A DNA stretch of 64,000 bases from Flavobacterium soyangense (GTDB taxonomy: Bacteria > Bacteroidota > Bacteroidia > Flavobacteriales > Flavobacteriaceae), in assembly GCF_015277675.1 (NCBI RefSeq), contig NZ_JADHEC010000015.1, positions 1 through 64,000 of the forward strand. Direction: 5' to 3'. A program made the translations under genes and the position numbers. How positions within the stretch are numbered: the stretch's first letter is position 1; every line of letters starts with the position of its first letter. Shown one piece after another: positions 33,189-42,451 of the stretch. Under the pieces are notes generated by a model that saw nothing but the letters and a program-made list of their open reading frames with translations, did no database searches and was not told the DNA's origin.

Positions 33189-34589
33189 TTATTTTTTGTC
33201 GTAGCCTAATATTTTCAAAACCTCCTCAGCAGTTTGTTGTTCTGAGAAAATTTCGGTGGCTAGGATTCCGTTTTCATCACGATCAATTAATATGTGTTTG
33301 GGTTGAGGAATCAAACAGTGATGCAACCCTCCGTAACCGCCTATTGTTTCCTGATAGGCACCGGTATTAAAAAAACCAATGTAAAGGGGCTTTTCTTTAT
33401 TGTATTTGGGCAAATAAATGGCATTCATATTTTGCTCAGAATTGTAATAATCATCACTGTCACAAGTCATTCCGCCTAGTAAAACTCTTTCGTAAGTGTC
33501 ATTCCATCTGTTGATGGCTAACATGATGAAACGTCTGTTTATGGCCCAGGTATCCGGTAAGGTGGTAATAAAAGAGGAATCAATCATATCCCATTTTTCT
33601 CTGTCATTTTGTTGTTTTTGATACAGAATTTGATAGATGGCACCGCCACTTTCGCCAACAGTATAAGAACCAAATTCGGTAAAAATATTGGGTACATCCA
33701 CTTCGGCTTCATCACAGGCGATCTTAATCTGATTGATAATTTCGTCAATCATATATTGGTAATCATATTCAAATGCCAAAGAGTTTTTGATTGGAAATCC
33801 TCCACCGATGTTTAATCCATCCAATGTTGGACATTCTTTTTTCAACGCAACGTACACTTTGATACATTTCACTAATTCGTTCCAATAATAGGCATTGTCA
33901 TTGATACCGGTATTAATAAAAAAATGCAGCATTTTAAGCTCCAGCTTTTTATTATCCTGAATTTGCTTTTTATAAAACTGAACGATGTTCTTGTAACCAA
34001 TTCCAAGACGGGAAGTATAAAATTCAAATTTTGGTTCTTCCTCGGCTGCAATACGAATTCCGATTTTGAATTTTCTTTTGATTTTATCTTGCAAAATGTC
34101 AAGTTCTTCGTAATTGTCAATAATGGGAATCGTGTTTTTATGTCCGTTATTAATTAATCGGGCAATGTTTTCGATGTATTGATCTCTTTTGAACCCGTTA
34201 CAAATCACATAAGTACTTTTGTTGATTTTTCCCGAAGCCAAAAGATTTTCAACAATATTTATATCAAAAGCCGAAGAGGTTTCAATATGGATATTGTTCT
34301 TGAAAGCTTCGTTCATTACATATTCAAAATGAGAACTTTTTGTGCAATAACAATAGTAGTATTTGGCCTCATAATTGTTTTTCTCCATCGATTTACGAAA
34401 CCAGTTTTTGGCTTTGTTGATGTTATTGGAAATCTGAGGTAAATAGGTAAATTTTAAGGGTGTTCCGTATTCTTCCACAAGTTTCATCAAGTCAATATTG
34501 TGAAACTCAAGGTTGTCTTTATTTAAAGTAAATTCTTCTTGAGGAAAATAGTAAGTTTGATTTATTAAGTCGAAATATTTAGTATTCAT
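33189..34589 (-). CDS. biosynthetic arginine decarboxylase-like PLP enzyme
   Basis: This 466-residue fold-type III PLP decarboxylase has an N-terminal alpha/beta barrel with the likely Schiff-base lysine K84 in YYCYCTKSSHF. The phosphate-binding glycine run is near residue 255 (GLNIGGGFPI). The C-terminal active-site motif is GGMTCDSDDYY near 375, whose Cys and Asp contact the substrate across the dimer. It resembles the Bacteroidota arginine decarboxylase that makes agmatine for polyamine synthesis. A diaminopimelate or carboxynorspermidine decarboxylase role cannot be fully excluded. It is first in the unit with the DHS-like gene. The 288 bases upstream hold a possible minus-strand CAAATGTA/CAAA promoter around 34828-34855. 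Confidence 0.85.
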   Translation of the reverse strand: MNTKYFDLINQTYYFPQEEFTLNKDNLEFHNIDLMKLVEEYGTPLKFTYLPQISNNINKAKNWFRKSMEKNNYEAKYYYCYCTKSSHFEYVMNEAFKNNIHIETSSAFDINIVENLLASGKINKSTYVICNGFKRDQYIENIARLINNGHKNTIPIIDNYEELDILQDKIKRKFKIGIRIAAEEEPKFEFYTSRLGIGYKNIVQFYKKQIQDNKKLELKMLHFFINTGINDNAYYWNELVKCIKVYVALKKECPTLDGLNIGGGFPIKNSLAFEYDYQYMIDEIINQIKIACDEAEVDVPNIFTEFGSYTVGESGGAIYQILYQKQQNDREKWDMIDSSFITTLPDTWAINRRFIMLAINRWNDTYERVLLGGMTCDSDDYYNSEQNMNAIYLPKYNKEKPLYIGFFNTGAYQETIGGYGGLHHCLIPQPKHILIDRDENGILATEIFSEQQTAEEVLKILGYDKK

Positions 34590-34877
34590 TTGATTTTTAG
34601 TATTTTAGATTATTGTATTCAAAAAATAAATTATACTAAAATTCAAACCCTAATATTGGCATAAACAATTTGAAGTTTCTCATTTTCGGCTTTCAAATAA
34701 GAAAAAAGAGTAAAACTAAAAGTATCTTTAATAGTAAAAAAGCGTCTCAATATTCTTAAAAAAGAGCTACTGTTTTCGTTTTTTATGAAACTATAATTTC
34801 GTGTGTTTTGACTTTTTTTCATTGCAGCAAATGTAAAAAAATATTGAATACCAAAGTAATCCTTTTGAGTAAAAAAA

Positions 34878-35945
34878 TTATGATTTATAATCTTCGAAAG
34901 CCTTCAGAATTAATTCGTTTTCAACAGATTGATTAATCATTATTTTTCCAATTCCATCAATCAATGCAAACTGGATGTTTCCGTATTCATTTTTTTTGTC
35001 GTGAATCAATAATTCCAATATCGGTTCAATGTCACTTTCTTCAAAAACCACGTCATCATAAATCGTTTTTATGGTTGATTTTATTTGGTGGTATTCATCA
35101 GGAGTAATCAAACCTTTTTCTAACGAAATAAAACTTTCTAATATCATTCCTATGGCAATAGCCTCTCCATGCAACAATGATTCTTTGTTTTCATTCTCTA
35201 AAAAATAACTTTCGATGGCGTGGCCAAGGGTATGGCCAAAGTTTAATGCTTTTCGAATATTTTTTTCGGTTGGATCCTGAGTGACAATTTCATTTTTTAT
35301 TTCGACAGAACGGTATATTAATTCATCAAAATCGGCGAAATCAATGGCTTTTAAATCCAGGAATTTCCCCCAATAAGTTGCGTCGTAAATTAATCCGTGC
35401 TTGAGCATTTCGGCAAGTCCAGAACGCATCTCTTTTTTAGAAAGGGTTTCTAAATATTGAGTGTCAATAAGCACCATTTTTGGAACATTGATAACACCAA
35501 TCTGGTTTTTTAAATTGCCTAAATCAACACCGGTTTTTCCGCCTACTGAAGCATCAACCATAGAAAGTAAAGTGGTTGGAATATGAATGAAATCTATTCC
35601 TCTTTTAAACGTTGAAGCTACAAAACCGCCTAAATCAGTGACAACACCTCCTCCAACATTGATAATCAGACTTTTTCTGTCGGCACCAAGTTCAGTTAGA
35701 ACATTCCATATTTGGACACAAGTCTCAATATTTTTATTGGGTTCACCCGCTTCAAATTCAACAATTTCTATAGTAAGATTGGTTTCCAAAAAAGGAAGAA
35801 ATCTTGACAAACAAAACTCATTGGTATTGTTGTCAACAATGATAAATAGGTTCGAATATTTACTTTCGTTTAGGAACGAATTTAAGGCTTCATATCCCTT
35901 TTCGTTAAAATAAATGGGATAATTATTGGCTTGAATAGTTTGCAT
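34878..35945 (-). CDS. aroB: 3-dehydroquinate synthase
   Basis: This 355-residue NAD- and metal-dependent enzyme converts DAHP to 3-dehydroquinate, the second step of the shikimate pathway. The NAD-binding segment GGGVVTDLGGFVASTFKRG is near residue 98 and IPTTLLSMVDASVGGKTGVD near 122. Metal ligands lie in LAEMLKHGLI, in LNFGHTLGHAIE (near 230) and in LHGEAIAIGM. Length and motifs are complete. It is divergent from the proline dehydrogenase gene with a 92-base shared promoter region. Confidence 0.97.
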   Translation of the reverse strand: MQTIQANNYPIYFNEKGYEALNSFLNESKYSNLFIIVDNNTNEFCLSRFLPFLETNLTIEIVEFEAGEPNKNIETCVQIWNVLTELGADRKSLIINVGGGVVTDLGGFVASTFKRGIDFIHIPTTLLSMVDASVGGKTGVDLGNLKNQIGVINVPKMVLIDTQYLETLSKKEMRSGLAEMLKHGLIYDATYWGKFLDLKAIDFADFDELIYRSVEIKNEIVTQDPTEKNIRKALNFGHTLGHAIESYFLENENKESLLHGEAIAIGMILESFISLEKGLITPDEYHQIKSTIKTIYDDVVFEESDIEPILELLIHDKKNEYGNIQFALIDGIGKIMINQSVENELILKAFEDYKS

Positions 35946-36010
35946 TTTATTTTATTGATTGAAACCGCAAAATAAGGTAATTTTTACTGAATAATATTCA
36001 AAACTCTCTT

Positions 36011-36018
36011 TATATTTG
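36011..36018 (+). promoter_or_regulatory. -7 element of the proline dehydrogenase gene
   Basis: TATATTTG fits TAnnTTTG, 20 bases before the ATG. The expected -33 position is only T-rich. Confidence 0.5.
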
Positions 36019-36037
36019 TGTAAAAATATAACAAAAA

Positions 36038-37201
36038 ATGAAAAATTTATTCAATAACACACAAATTGCCTTTTCATTAAAAAGCGATACCGAACTGGAT
36101 AGAGCTTATTTTCTTTTCAAATTAATTGATAATCAGCCTTTGGTTCGAATAGGAACTGCGGTGACAAATTTTGCCATAAAGGCAAATTTACCGGTCGAAG
36201 GTTTGATCCGTGCTACTGTTTTCGACCATTTTTGTGGTGGTGTTAACGAAGATGATTGCATTCCTGTAGTGGATAAAATGTTCGCCAAAGGAGTTTCCTC
36301 TGTTTTGGATTATTCTGTTGAAGGTAAGGAAGAAGAAGAACAGTTTGATGCAGTTTTAGAGAAAACCTTAAAACTGATTGATTTTGCCAAGGAAAAAACG
36401 GCAATCCCCTTTGCTGTTTTTAAACCATCTGGTTTTGGTCGTATAGATTTGTATGAGCAAGTTGGTTTAGGAAAAAAACTAACACCAGTCGAAGACGAAG
36501 AATGGAACAAAGTAGTCGCTCGTTTTGATAAAGTGTGCAAGGCATCTTACGATAACGATGTTGCATTATTAATTGATGCCGAAGAAAGCTGGATGCAAGA
36601 TGCAGTCGATTCTTTGGTTGAAAAAATGATGAAGAAATACAATAAATTAAAACCAATTGTTTTTAATACTTTGCAAATGTACCGTTGGGATCGATTGGAT
36701 TTCTTGAAAAAACTACACGATAAAGCAAATTCTGAAGGTTTTCACATTGGAATGAAATTAGTGCGTGGCGCTTATATGGAAAAAGAAAATGAGCGCTCCA
36801 TTGAAAAGGGGTATCCAACACCTATTTGCACTTCAAAAGAAGCTACAGATGAGAATTACGATGCCGCTGTAAAATATATGGTTGACAATAAGATGGCTGT
36901 TTTTGCAGGAACCCATAATGAATTGAGTACTTATTTCTTGATGGATTTAATGGAAGAAAAAGGGATAGAATCAAATGATGAAAGAATTTGGTTTGGTCAA
37001 TTATACGGAATGAGTGATAATATCAGTTTTAATTTAGCTGCAAACGGCTATAATGTTGCTAAATATTTGCCTTTCGGACCTGTAAAAGATGTTATGCCCT
37101 ACTTGATTCGCCGTGCCGAAGAAAACACTTCGGTAGCGGGACAAACCAGCCGCGAATTGTCTATGATAAAAGCGGAAAGAAACAGAAGAAAAGGAAAGTA
37201 A
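36038..37201 (+). CDS. proline dehydrogenase
   Basis: This 387-residue FAD enzyme oxidises proline to pyrroline-5-carboxylate and feeds electrons to quinones. It is the single-domain PRODH form without the PutA P5C dehydrogenase part. The beta-barrel motifs include KLVRGAYMEKEN near residue 240, the flavin-contacting FAGTHNELST near 285, GQLYGMSDNIS near 325 and the C-terminal YLIRRAEENTSVAGQ, whose two Arg bind the proline carboxylate. A hairpin terminator follows. Confidence 0.94.
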   Translation: MKNLFNNTQIAFSLKSDTELDRAYFLFKLIDNQPLVRIGTAVTNFAIKANLPVEGLIRATVFDHFCGGVNEDDCIPVVDKMFAKGVSSVLDYSVEGKEEEEQFDAVLEKTLKLIDFAKEKTAIPFAVFKPSGFGRIDLYEQVGLGKKLTPVEDEEWNKVVARFDKVCKASYDNDVALLIDAEESWMQDAVDSLVEKMMKKYNKLKPIVFNTLQMYRWDRLDFLKKLHDKANSEGFHIGMKLVRGAYMEKENERSIEKGYPTPICTSKEATDENYDAAVKYMVDNKMAVFAGTHNELSTYFLMDLMEEKGIESNDERIWFGQLYGMSDNISFNLAANGYNVAKYLPFGPVKDVMPYLIRRAEENTSVAGQTSRELSMIKAERNRRKGK

Positions 37202-37212
37202 TTATTTAATGG

Positions 37213-37249
37213 AAAGACTGACAGGTTTATATAACCTGTCAGGTCTTTT
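37213..37249 (+). terminator. terminator after the proline dehydrogenase gene
   Basis: AAAGACTGACAGGTT (37213-37227) pairs with AACCTGTCAGGTCTTT (one bulged G) and ends in T. It lies between this gene and the convergent ABC exporter gene. Confidence 0.7.
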
Positions 37250-37254
37250 CTTAT

Positions 37255-38874
37255 TTATGAATGACTAAACTGCAAATTGCTCAGATTTTTATAAATGCCG
37301 TTTTCCAAAGCAATCAGTTCCTGATGCGTTCCTTGTTCTGAAATGACACCTTTGTCCAACACTAAAATCTGATCTGCACTACGAATAGTCGAAAGACGGT
37401 GTGCAATAATAATACTCGTTCTTCCTTCCATTAAGATTTCCAAGGCTTCTTGAACCAGTTTTTCACTTTCACTGTCTAATGATGATGTGGCTTCGTCCAA
37501 TATTAAAATACTTGGGTTTTTGAGCAAGGCTCTCGCAATGGCAACACGTTGTCTTTGTCCTCCAGAAAGTTTAACACCGCGTTCGCCAACGACAGTTTCA
37601 AATTTTTCCGGAAAACTTTCAATAAAACTCAAAGCATTGGCTTGTTTTGAGGCTAAAATAATTTCTTCATCTGTGGCGTCTGGTTTTCCGTAAGCAATAT
37701 TTTCTTTGATGGTTCCTCCAAAAAGAATCACATCTTGAGGTACAATACTCATATTCCCGCGAAGATTTTCTAAATCATAATCGTAAATGTTTTTGCCGTC
37801 TATCAATATTTCGCCACTGTCAATATCATAAAAGCGCAACAATAAGGAGGCAATTGTGGATTTTCCAACACCGCTTGGTCCCACAATGGCTATTTTTTGG
37901 CCAAAGTTAGCCGTAAAATTTACGCCTTTCAACACTTTCATTTCTTTTCTGGAAGGGTAGGTGAACCCCACATTTTTAAAAGTAACATTGCCTTGTATCT
38001 TTTGAACGGAATGCAAAATTTGGGTAGAGTTAATTTTTTCAGGAGTTTCATCCAATAATTCAAAAACGCGTTCAGTGGCTCCAACGGCTTTTTGAATCTG
38101 GGCATAAAGCTCGGCAATTCCGCCAAAAGAAGCACCAACAAATGTGGAATACAAAACAAAGGAAATTAATTGTCCCACGCTCATTTCGCCGCTGATGCTC
38201 AATCTCACGCCAAACCAAACCACAGCAACGATAGCGCCAAATAAACAGAAAATAATGAAGGAAGCAAAGTAACCTCTGTATTTTCCGCCTTTGATGGCCA
38301 GTTTCACCACTTCGTTTATTTTTCCTTTATAGCGGGCAATTTCATACCATTCATTGGCGAAAGCCTTCACAATACTGATTCCTTGCATTGTTTCTTCAAC
38401 AATAACTTGACTTTCGGCAACCTGATCTTGTACTTTTTTGGAGTATTTCCGAATGAATCTTCCAAAAATAACTGCAGCAACAGCAACAAGTGGAACAACG
38501 GAAAGCATTAATAAGGTTAGTTTAATGCTCTCAGTGGCCAATAAAATTACGCCACCAATGATTAAAATGAATTGACGCAAAAATTCAGCGATAGTAGTGG
38601 TTAATGTGTCTTGAATTTGCGTGATATCAGAACTGATGCGGCTGTTTAATTCTCCAACTCGTTTATGCGAAAAAAAAGACATTGGCAGTTTTACCAAATT
38701 GCTGTATAACGAAAGGCGAAGATTGGCGAGGGTGTGTTCCGTAAAATTCACGAATAAGGATACTCTGAAAAAAGAAAAAATGGATTGCAAAAATAATATT
38801 CCAATCAGTAATAAAGCGATTTTGTTGACTTGGGAATAACTTTTATCCTTGACACAGTCAACCAACATTCCCAT
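37255..38874 (-). CDS. ABC exporter (MsbA/LapB-like), 5'-truncated
   Basis: This 539-residue fused membrane/ATPase half-transporter has five membrane segments (about residues 20-280). The nucleotide-binding domain has GPSGVGKST near residue 340, LSGGQRQRVAIARALLKNPSILILDEATSSLD near 440 and the H-loop IAHRLST near 495. Proteins of this type usually have about 50 more residues with TM1. Here the reading frame before the first ATG continues with residues ISIVAFPKL, which fit the family, and then meets a stop at 38902-38904. The coding sequence has apparently lost its start near 38.9 kb, 100 bases from tRNA-Val. With TM1 missing it may be non-functional. Confidence 0.85.
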   Translation of the reverse strand: MGMLVDCVKDKSYSQVNKIALLLIGILFLQSIFSFFRVSLFVNFTEHTLANLRLSLYSNLVKLPMSFFSHKRVGELNSRISSDITQIQDTLTTTIAEFLRQFILIIGGVILLATESIKLTLLMLSVVPLVAVAAVIFGRFIRKYSKKVQDQVAESQVIVEETMQGISIVKAFANEWYEIARYKGKINEVVKLAIKGGKYRGYFASFIIFCLFGAIVAVVWFGVRLSISGEMSVGQLISFVLYSTFVGASFGGIAELYAQIQKAVGATERVFELLDETPEKINSTQILHSVQKIQGNVTFKNVGFTYPSRKEMKVLKGVNFTANFGQKIAIVGPSGVGKSTIASLLLRFYDIDSGEILIDGKNIYDYDLENLRGNMSIVPQDVILFGGTIKENIAYGKPDATDEEIILASKQANALSFIESFPEKFETVVGERGVKLSGGQRQRVAIARALLKNPSILILDEATSSLDSESEKLVQEALEILMEGRTSIIIAHRLSTIRSADQILVLDKGVISEQGTHQELIALENGIYKNLSNLQFSHS

Positions 38875-38962
38875 TAATTTTGGAAAAGCTACTATACTGA
38901 TTCAATGCTAAAAAATAAGTTGTATTTCATTTTGGATAAAAATTAAATTTTTTTGATTTTTG

Positions 38963-38994
38963 TTTGTGAATTCAATATCTACTATATATATTTG
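38963..38994 (+). promoter_or_regulatory. promoter of tRNA-Val
   Basis: TTTG at 38963-38966, a 20-base spacer and TATATTTG at 38987-38994 give a full Bacteroidota consensus. The start would be at about 39000, just before the tRNA. Confidence 0.8.
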
Positions 38995-39006
38995 CACCCA
39001 CAATTA

Positions 39007-39081
39007 GGGCGATTAGCTCAGCTGGTTCAGAGCACCTCGTTTACACCGAGGGGGTCGGGGGTTCGAACCCCTCATCGCCCA
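39007..39081 (+). tRNA. tRNA-Val (anticodon UAC)
   Basis: This is a complete 75-base cloverleaf. The acceptor arms GGGCGAT and ATCGCCC pair fully. The D arm is GCTC/GAGC, the anticodon stem CCTCG/CGAGG encloses TTTACAC with anticodon TAC, and the T arm has loop TTCGAAC. CCA is not encoded. It has its own promoter and terminator, so it is a single-gene unit. Confidence 0.97.
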
Positions 39082-39091
39082 CAAGTTACCT

Positions 39092-39124
39092 AAAACCTCA
39101 AGTTTATTTCTTGAGGTTTTTTTT
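39092..39124 (+). terminator. terminator of tRNA-Val
   Basis: AAAACCTCAAG (39092-39102) pairs with CTTGAGGTTTT (39110-39120) and a run of T follows. Confidence 0.85.
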
Positions 39125-39232
39125 ATAGCTTTTTTTTAGTAAATAATTTAAATAGTTGGACTCATTTAAAAGTAAACTTTTAAAAAAAATAAACTATAGA
39201 ACTTTGGACTTCTTTTAACAATTTTCTATGTT

Positions 39233-42106
39233 TCATATGTTCATCAAGAAACCGATAAGATTTTCTTTCTTATTGAGTTCCAGTTTTTTTCTTAATCTGT
39301 AACGCGCTAATTCTACTCCGCCTATAGAAATGTTCATAATCTCGGCAATTTCTTTAGTAGACATGTTCATCAATAAATAGGTTGATAAATCTAATTCACG
39401 AGGAGAGATTGTTGGGCATTTTTCTTTTAATCTTTTTAGAAAATCAAAATGAACATTCTTAATGTGTTTTTCTAAATCCTTCCAACTTTGATCTGAATTT
39501 ACCTCTTTTATGATACTTTTATTTAATTTGGTAAATTGAAATTTTGCAGATTCATCAAATGATTTAATATCTATATCCTTTAGCTTGTGAATAATCCCAT
39601 TTAGAATTTTATTCTTTTTTGCTACTTGTAATGAGTTGTTTACCAATTCTTTGTCTTTTGCTAAAATTTTAATTTGTAGTTTGTCATTTTTTAATTTTTC
39701 AATTTCTTTTTCTAAGTCAAATTGTTCCTGTCGTATTTTTGATTCTTTTTCTAAATATAGTCTTCTTTGCTCAACAGTTTCATAGTATTTATTTTTCATT
39801 ATTTTTATTTTTATTCTTTTTCGGATATAAAATATAATGATGGCTATACAAATAATATACAAAATGTAAGCTAAGAAATGTCTGTACCACGGAGGCAAAA
39901 TGGTAAAAAGAACAATCGTTTCGTCAGATTGTATCCCATAGCTGTTTTCTACTCTTACTTTCATTTTGTAATTGCCTTCTCTTAAATTTGTATACTCTTT
40001 TATTGATGCTGGAGTCCATTTGCTCCATTTGTCTTCAAAACCCTCTAATTGATAGGAGAATTTAATGTTCTCAATATTCTCATAGGTTGGCGAGGAAAAG
40101 GTGAAAGTAACATAATTTGATTTATAAGGAATTTTAAATTTTTCAAGCTTAGTTTTTCCATTTCCAAATAGTATTGTATCACCTAAAAACGAAAAACTTC
40201 TTATAAAAGCTTTAGGTTTAGTTACGAAACTATTAGATGATTTTGAATCATAATGGACTAATCCATCAGTAAGACCAATAAAGATGTTTTCAGGATCAAT
40301 AGTATTTATGGACAATTTATTATAAACTAAATTTTGAGTTAAATTTAAAAACGGAGCTTCAATATTTGTATAATCTCCTGTGTTGTTTTTCATTAAAACA
40401 CAAAGAGATTCTTTGATGACATACCATATATTGCCATAGCTATCCTCATAAATAGAACTGATTTTAGGAATGTTTTTGAATAAATTACTAATTATATTGT
40501 CTTTGTAAAACACATTTTTTTCCTGTGAATATTTATAGAAATGATTATTCGTTTGGAAATAAATATTGTTTCTAATGCGTTGTATGCTTTCAATTCCTTT
40601 ATCTGAAGCAGAAATGTTTTCGTATGTTTCAACAGATTTAAATGTTTTAAAATCATCATTTAGTATGATTTTATAAATAACATCATCTTTTTTAACCCAA
40701 ATATTTTCATTATCAATTTCATAATCTCCTACTGATTTAGAAAACCCTTTAATTTGATTTGAAAATCTCCATCCTTCTGGCTTTTTTTCAAATAGCGAGA
40801 AACCATTGTAATTAGATCCAATCATATAATTCGGATGATTTGGAACTTTCTTAAAACTCCAATACCCCATAACATTATCCAAAGTTTTGATGGATTTACC
40901 TCCTGTGATTAATAAAGCACCTCTATTGTGCGCACATAATAACTGGTCATCAATTACTTGAATATTCCATGCTTGCCCGGTGGTTCCTTCAACTAATGTA
41001 AAAGCCCCTTCTTTGAATGGCTTATCCCATGAATGATAAAAAACGCCTTGATTTGTAGCTACATAAAGATTTCCTTTATGAATAACAGTTGCATAAACCG
41101 TACTCAAATCATAACTATAACCAAAATATGAGAAGGGTGAATTGATATTTATGAATGAAATTCCATTATCAAGACCTAGCCATAGATTTTTTTTGTTGTC
41201 AACAAAAGAGGTAAGCACAGTATTGTTTTGAAGACCTTTTTTTTGATTAATATGCTGAATTATCCGCCCTGTTTTATCACAAATAATAATTCCGTTTAAA
41301 ACTGAATTAAGTACTATATAATTGTTCATGATGGAAATACCTCCTAAACAGCTGTTTTTCTTAATAAAATTGTTTGCCTCGGTGTTCCATGAAGTTATTT
41401 TGTTATTTTCATATATGAATAAACCTTTATCAAGAGTGGCAACAAGAATCTTTTTTTCTGTCAATGCAAACATTCCCCATACCTCAGTGTTATTTAAAAT
41501 AGTTGTGCCAGAAAGTGAGATTAGTTTTCCTTTTCGGTACTCCATCAAACCTATGGATATATCTTGGAAATAAAATCTATTGCCTACCTGAAAAGAAAAC
41601 TGAAATCGTGAAAAGGGTTTGAGTATTTGGAGTGTATTGTTTTTAAACACAAAAATACTTTGAAAAGATTGAAAAATTACTTCATCATTATTAATGTGTA
41701 TTTTCCAGACAATGTCAAATGCTGCCTTTTGTTTATTTAGAAATTTAGATAATGAATAATAGACAAGTATTCCTTTTGGATTGGATTTAAAATATCCAAA
41801 CTCATTATAGCCTCCGACAAAAATTTTCCCTGTATCTTCAATTTTTACACATCTAATCACAGAATTATTTGGCAAAGTATATTTGTGCCAAGAAGAACCA
41901 TCAAATTGAAAAAGACCATGATTATTAGCAAAATAGAGATTTCCATTTTTATCTTGGTCAATATTCCAGTTTTGTGTACCTCCTTTGTAATCGGTTCTTT
42001 TATAATTTCTAATTTCTGGAAGTCCAATGCTTTTTACCTGACAATGTAAGAGAGTTGTAAATGATATAATTAAAAAAAGCATTCCGAAGCGGTTTGTAAA
42101 ATGCAT
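39233..42106 (-). CDS. PUL regulator: propeller sensor, Y_Y_Y, membrane anchor, LuxR-type HTH
   Basis: This 957-residue one-component membrane regulator has a signal peptide or first anchor (residues 1-22). About fourteen two-component-regulator propeller repeats make up the periplasmic beta-propellers (about 30-660). A Y_Y_Y immunoglobulin-like domain follows (about 670-735), then one membrane helix (about 741-762) and a cytosolic coiled coil (about 770-850). The C-terminal helix-turn-helix of LuxR type spans about 890-957, with SPRELDLSTYLLMNMSTKEIAEIMNIS. There is no histidine kinase or receiver, so it is not a hybrid two-component (HTCS) protein. It is divergent from susC across a 345-base gap, so it probably senses the glucan fragment in the periplasm and activates the PUL. 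Confidence 0.88.
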   Translation of the reverse strand: MHFTNRFGMLFLIISFTTLLHCQVKSIGLPEIRNYKRTDYKGGTQNWNIDQDKNGNLYFANNHGLFQFDGSSWHKYTLPNNSVIRCVKIEDTGKIFVGGYNEFGYFKSNPKGILVYYSLSKFLNKQKAAFDIVWKIHINNDEVIFQSFQSIFVFKNNTLQILKPFSRFQFSFQVGNRFYFQDISIGLMEYRKGKLISLSGTTILNNTEVWGMFALTEKKILVATLDKGLFIYENNKITSWNTEANNFIKKNSCLGGISIMNNYIVLNSVLNGIIICDKTGRIIQHINQKKGLQNNTVLTSFVDNKKNLWLGLDNGISFININSPFSYFGYSYDLSTVYATVIHKGNLYVATNQGVFYHSWDKPFKEGAFTLVEGTTGQAWNIQVIDDQLLCAHNRGALLITGGKSIKTLDNVMGYWSFKKVPNHPNYMIGSNYNGFSLFEKKPEGWRFSNQIKGFSKSVGDYEIDNENIWVKKDDVIYKIILNDDFKTFKSVETYENISASDKGIESIQRIRNNIYFQTNNHFYKYSQEKNVFYKDNIISNLFKNIPKISSIYEDSYGNIWYVIKESLCVLMKNNTGDYTNIEAPFLNLTQNLVYNKLSINTIDPENIFIGLTDGLVHYDSKSSNSFVTKPKAFIRSFSFLGDTILFGNGKTKLEKFKIPYKSNYVTFTFSSPTYENIENIKFSYQLEGFEDKWSKWTPASIKEYTNLREGNYKMKVRVENSYGIQSDETIVLFTILPPWYRHFLAYILYIICIAIIIFYIRKRIKIKIMKNKYYETVEQRRLYLEKESKIRQEQFDLEKEIEKLKNDKLQIKILAKDKELVNNSLQVAKKNKILNGIIHKLKDIDIKSFDESAKFQFTKLNKSIIKEVNSDQSWKDLEKHIKNVHFDFLKRLKEKCPTISPRELDLSTYLLMNMSTKEIAEIMNISIGGVELARYRLRKKLELNKKENLIGFLMNI

Positions 42107-42451
42107 AATTGAATTTTAAAATATAGTTTGATAATAATTATAGTACAAAGATTTTTTTTCAAATATAATGATTATATAGTAATCATAAATCTTCAGAAAA
42201 TTACTAAAAATTGTGATTTGTTTGAATTTTTAAAATTGTAGTGTTATTTTTTTTTAAATATAATGTTAAATTTATTTTTAATATGCTTAATATTAGATTT
42301 TTAAAATTTATTTGATTGGTTTTTGTAGTATTACAAAACTAACTTTGATGTGTTTTTGTATACTTTAAAAAAAAATATTTTTAATAAAATGTTAAAAAAT
42401 ACGATTACTTTTATACCAAATTACTAATTAATTAACCAAAATTTTAGAAAA
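42107..42451. promoter_or_regulatory. divergent control region between PUL regulator and susC
   Basis: This 345-base very AT-rich gap contains no gene. A 7-bp dyad ATGATTA/TAATCAT (42168-42174 and 42180-42186) lies near the regulator side and could be its operator. Near susC, TACTTTTA (42406-42413) is one base off the TAnnTTTG consensus and lies 39 bases before the ATG. The long upstream part may be bound by the regulator. Confidence 0.45.

Noticed and set aside
39007-39081. tRNA-Val as the attachment site of the PUL
   Set aside because: No duplicate of the tRNA 3' end was found near 57.5-58.5 kb and no integrase gene is present; the PUL border seems to be formed otherwise.
39233-42106. Hybrid two-component system sensor
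   Set aside because: Propeller and Y_Y_Y domains are present, but there is no histidine kinase or receiver; it ends in a LuxR-type HTH after one membrane helix.
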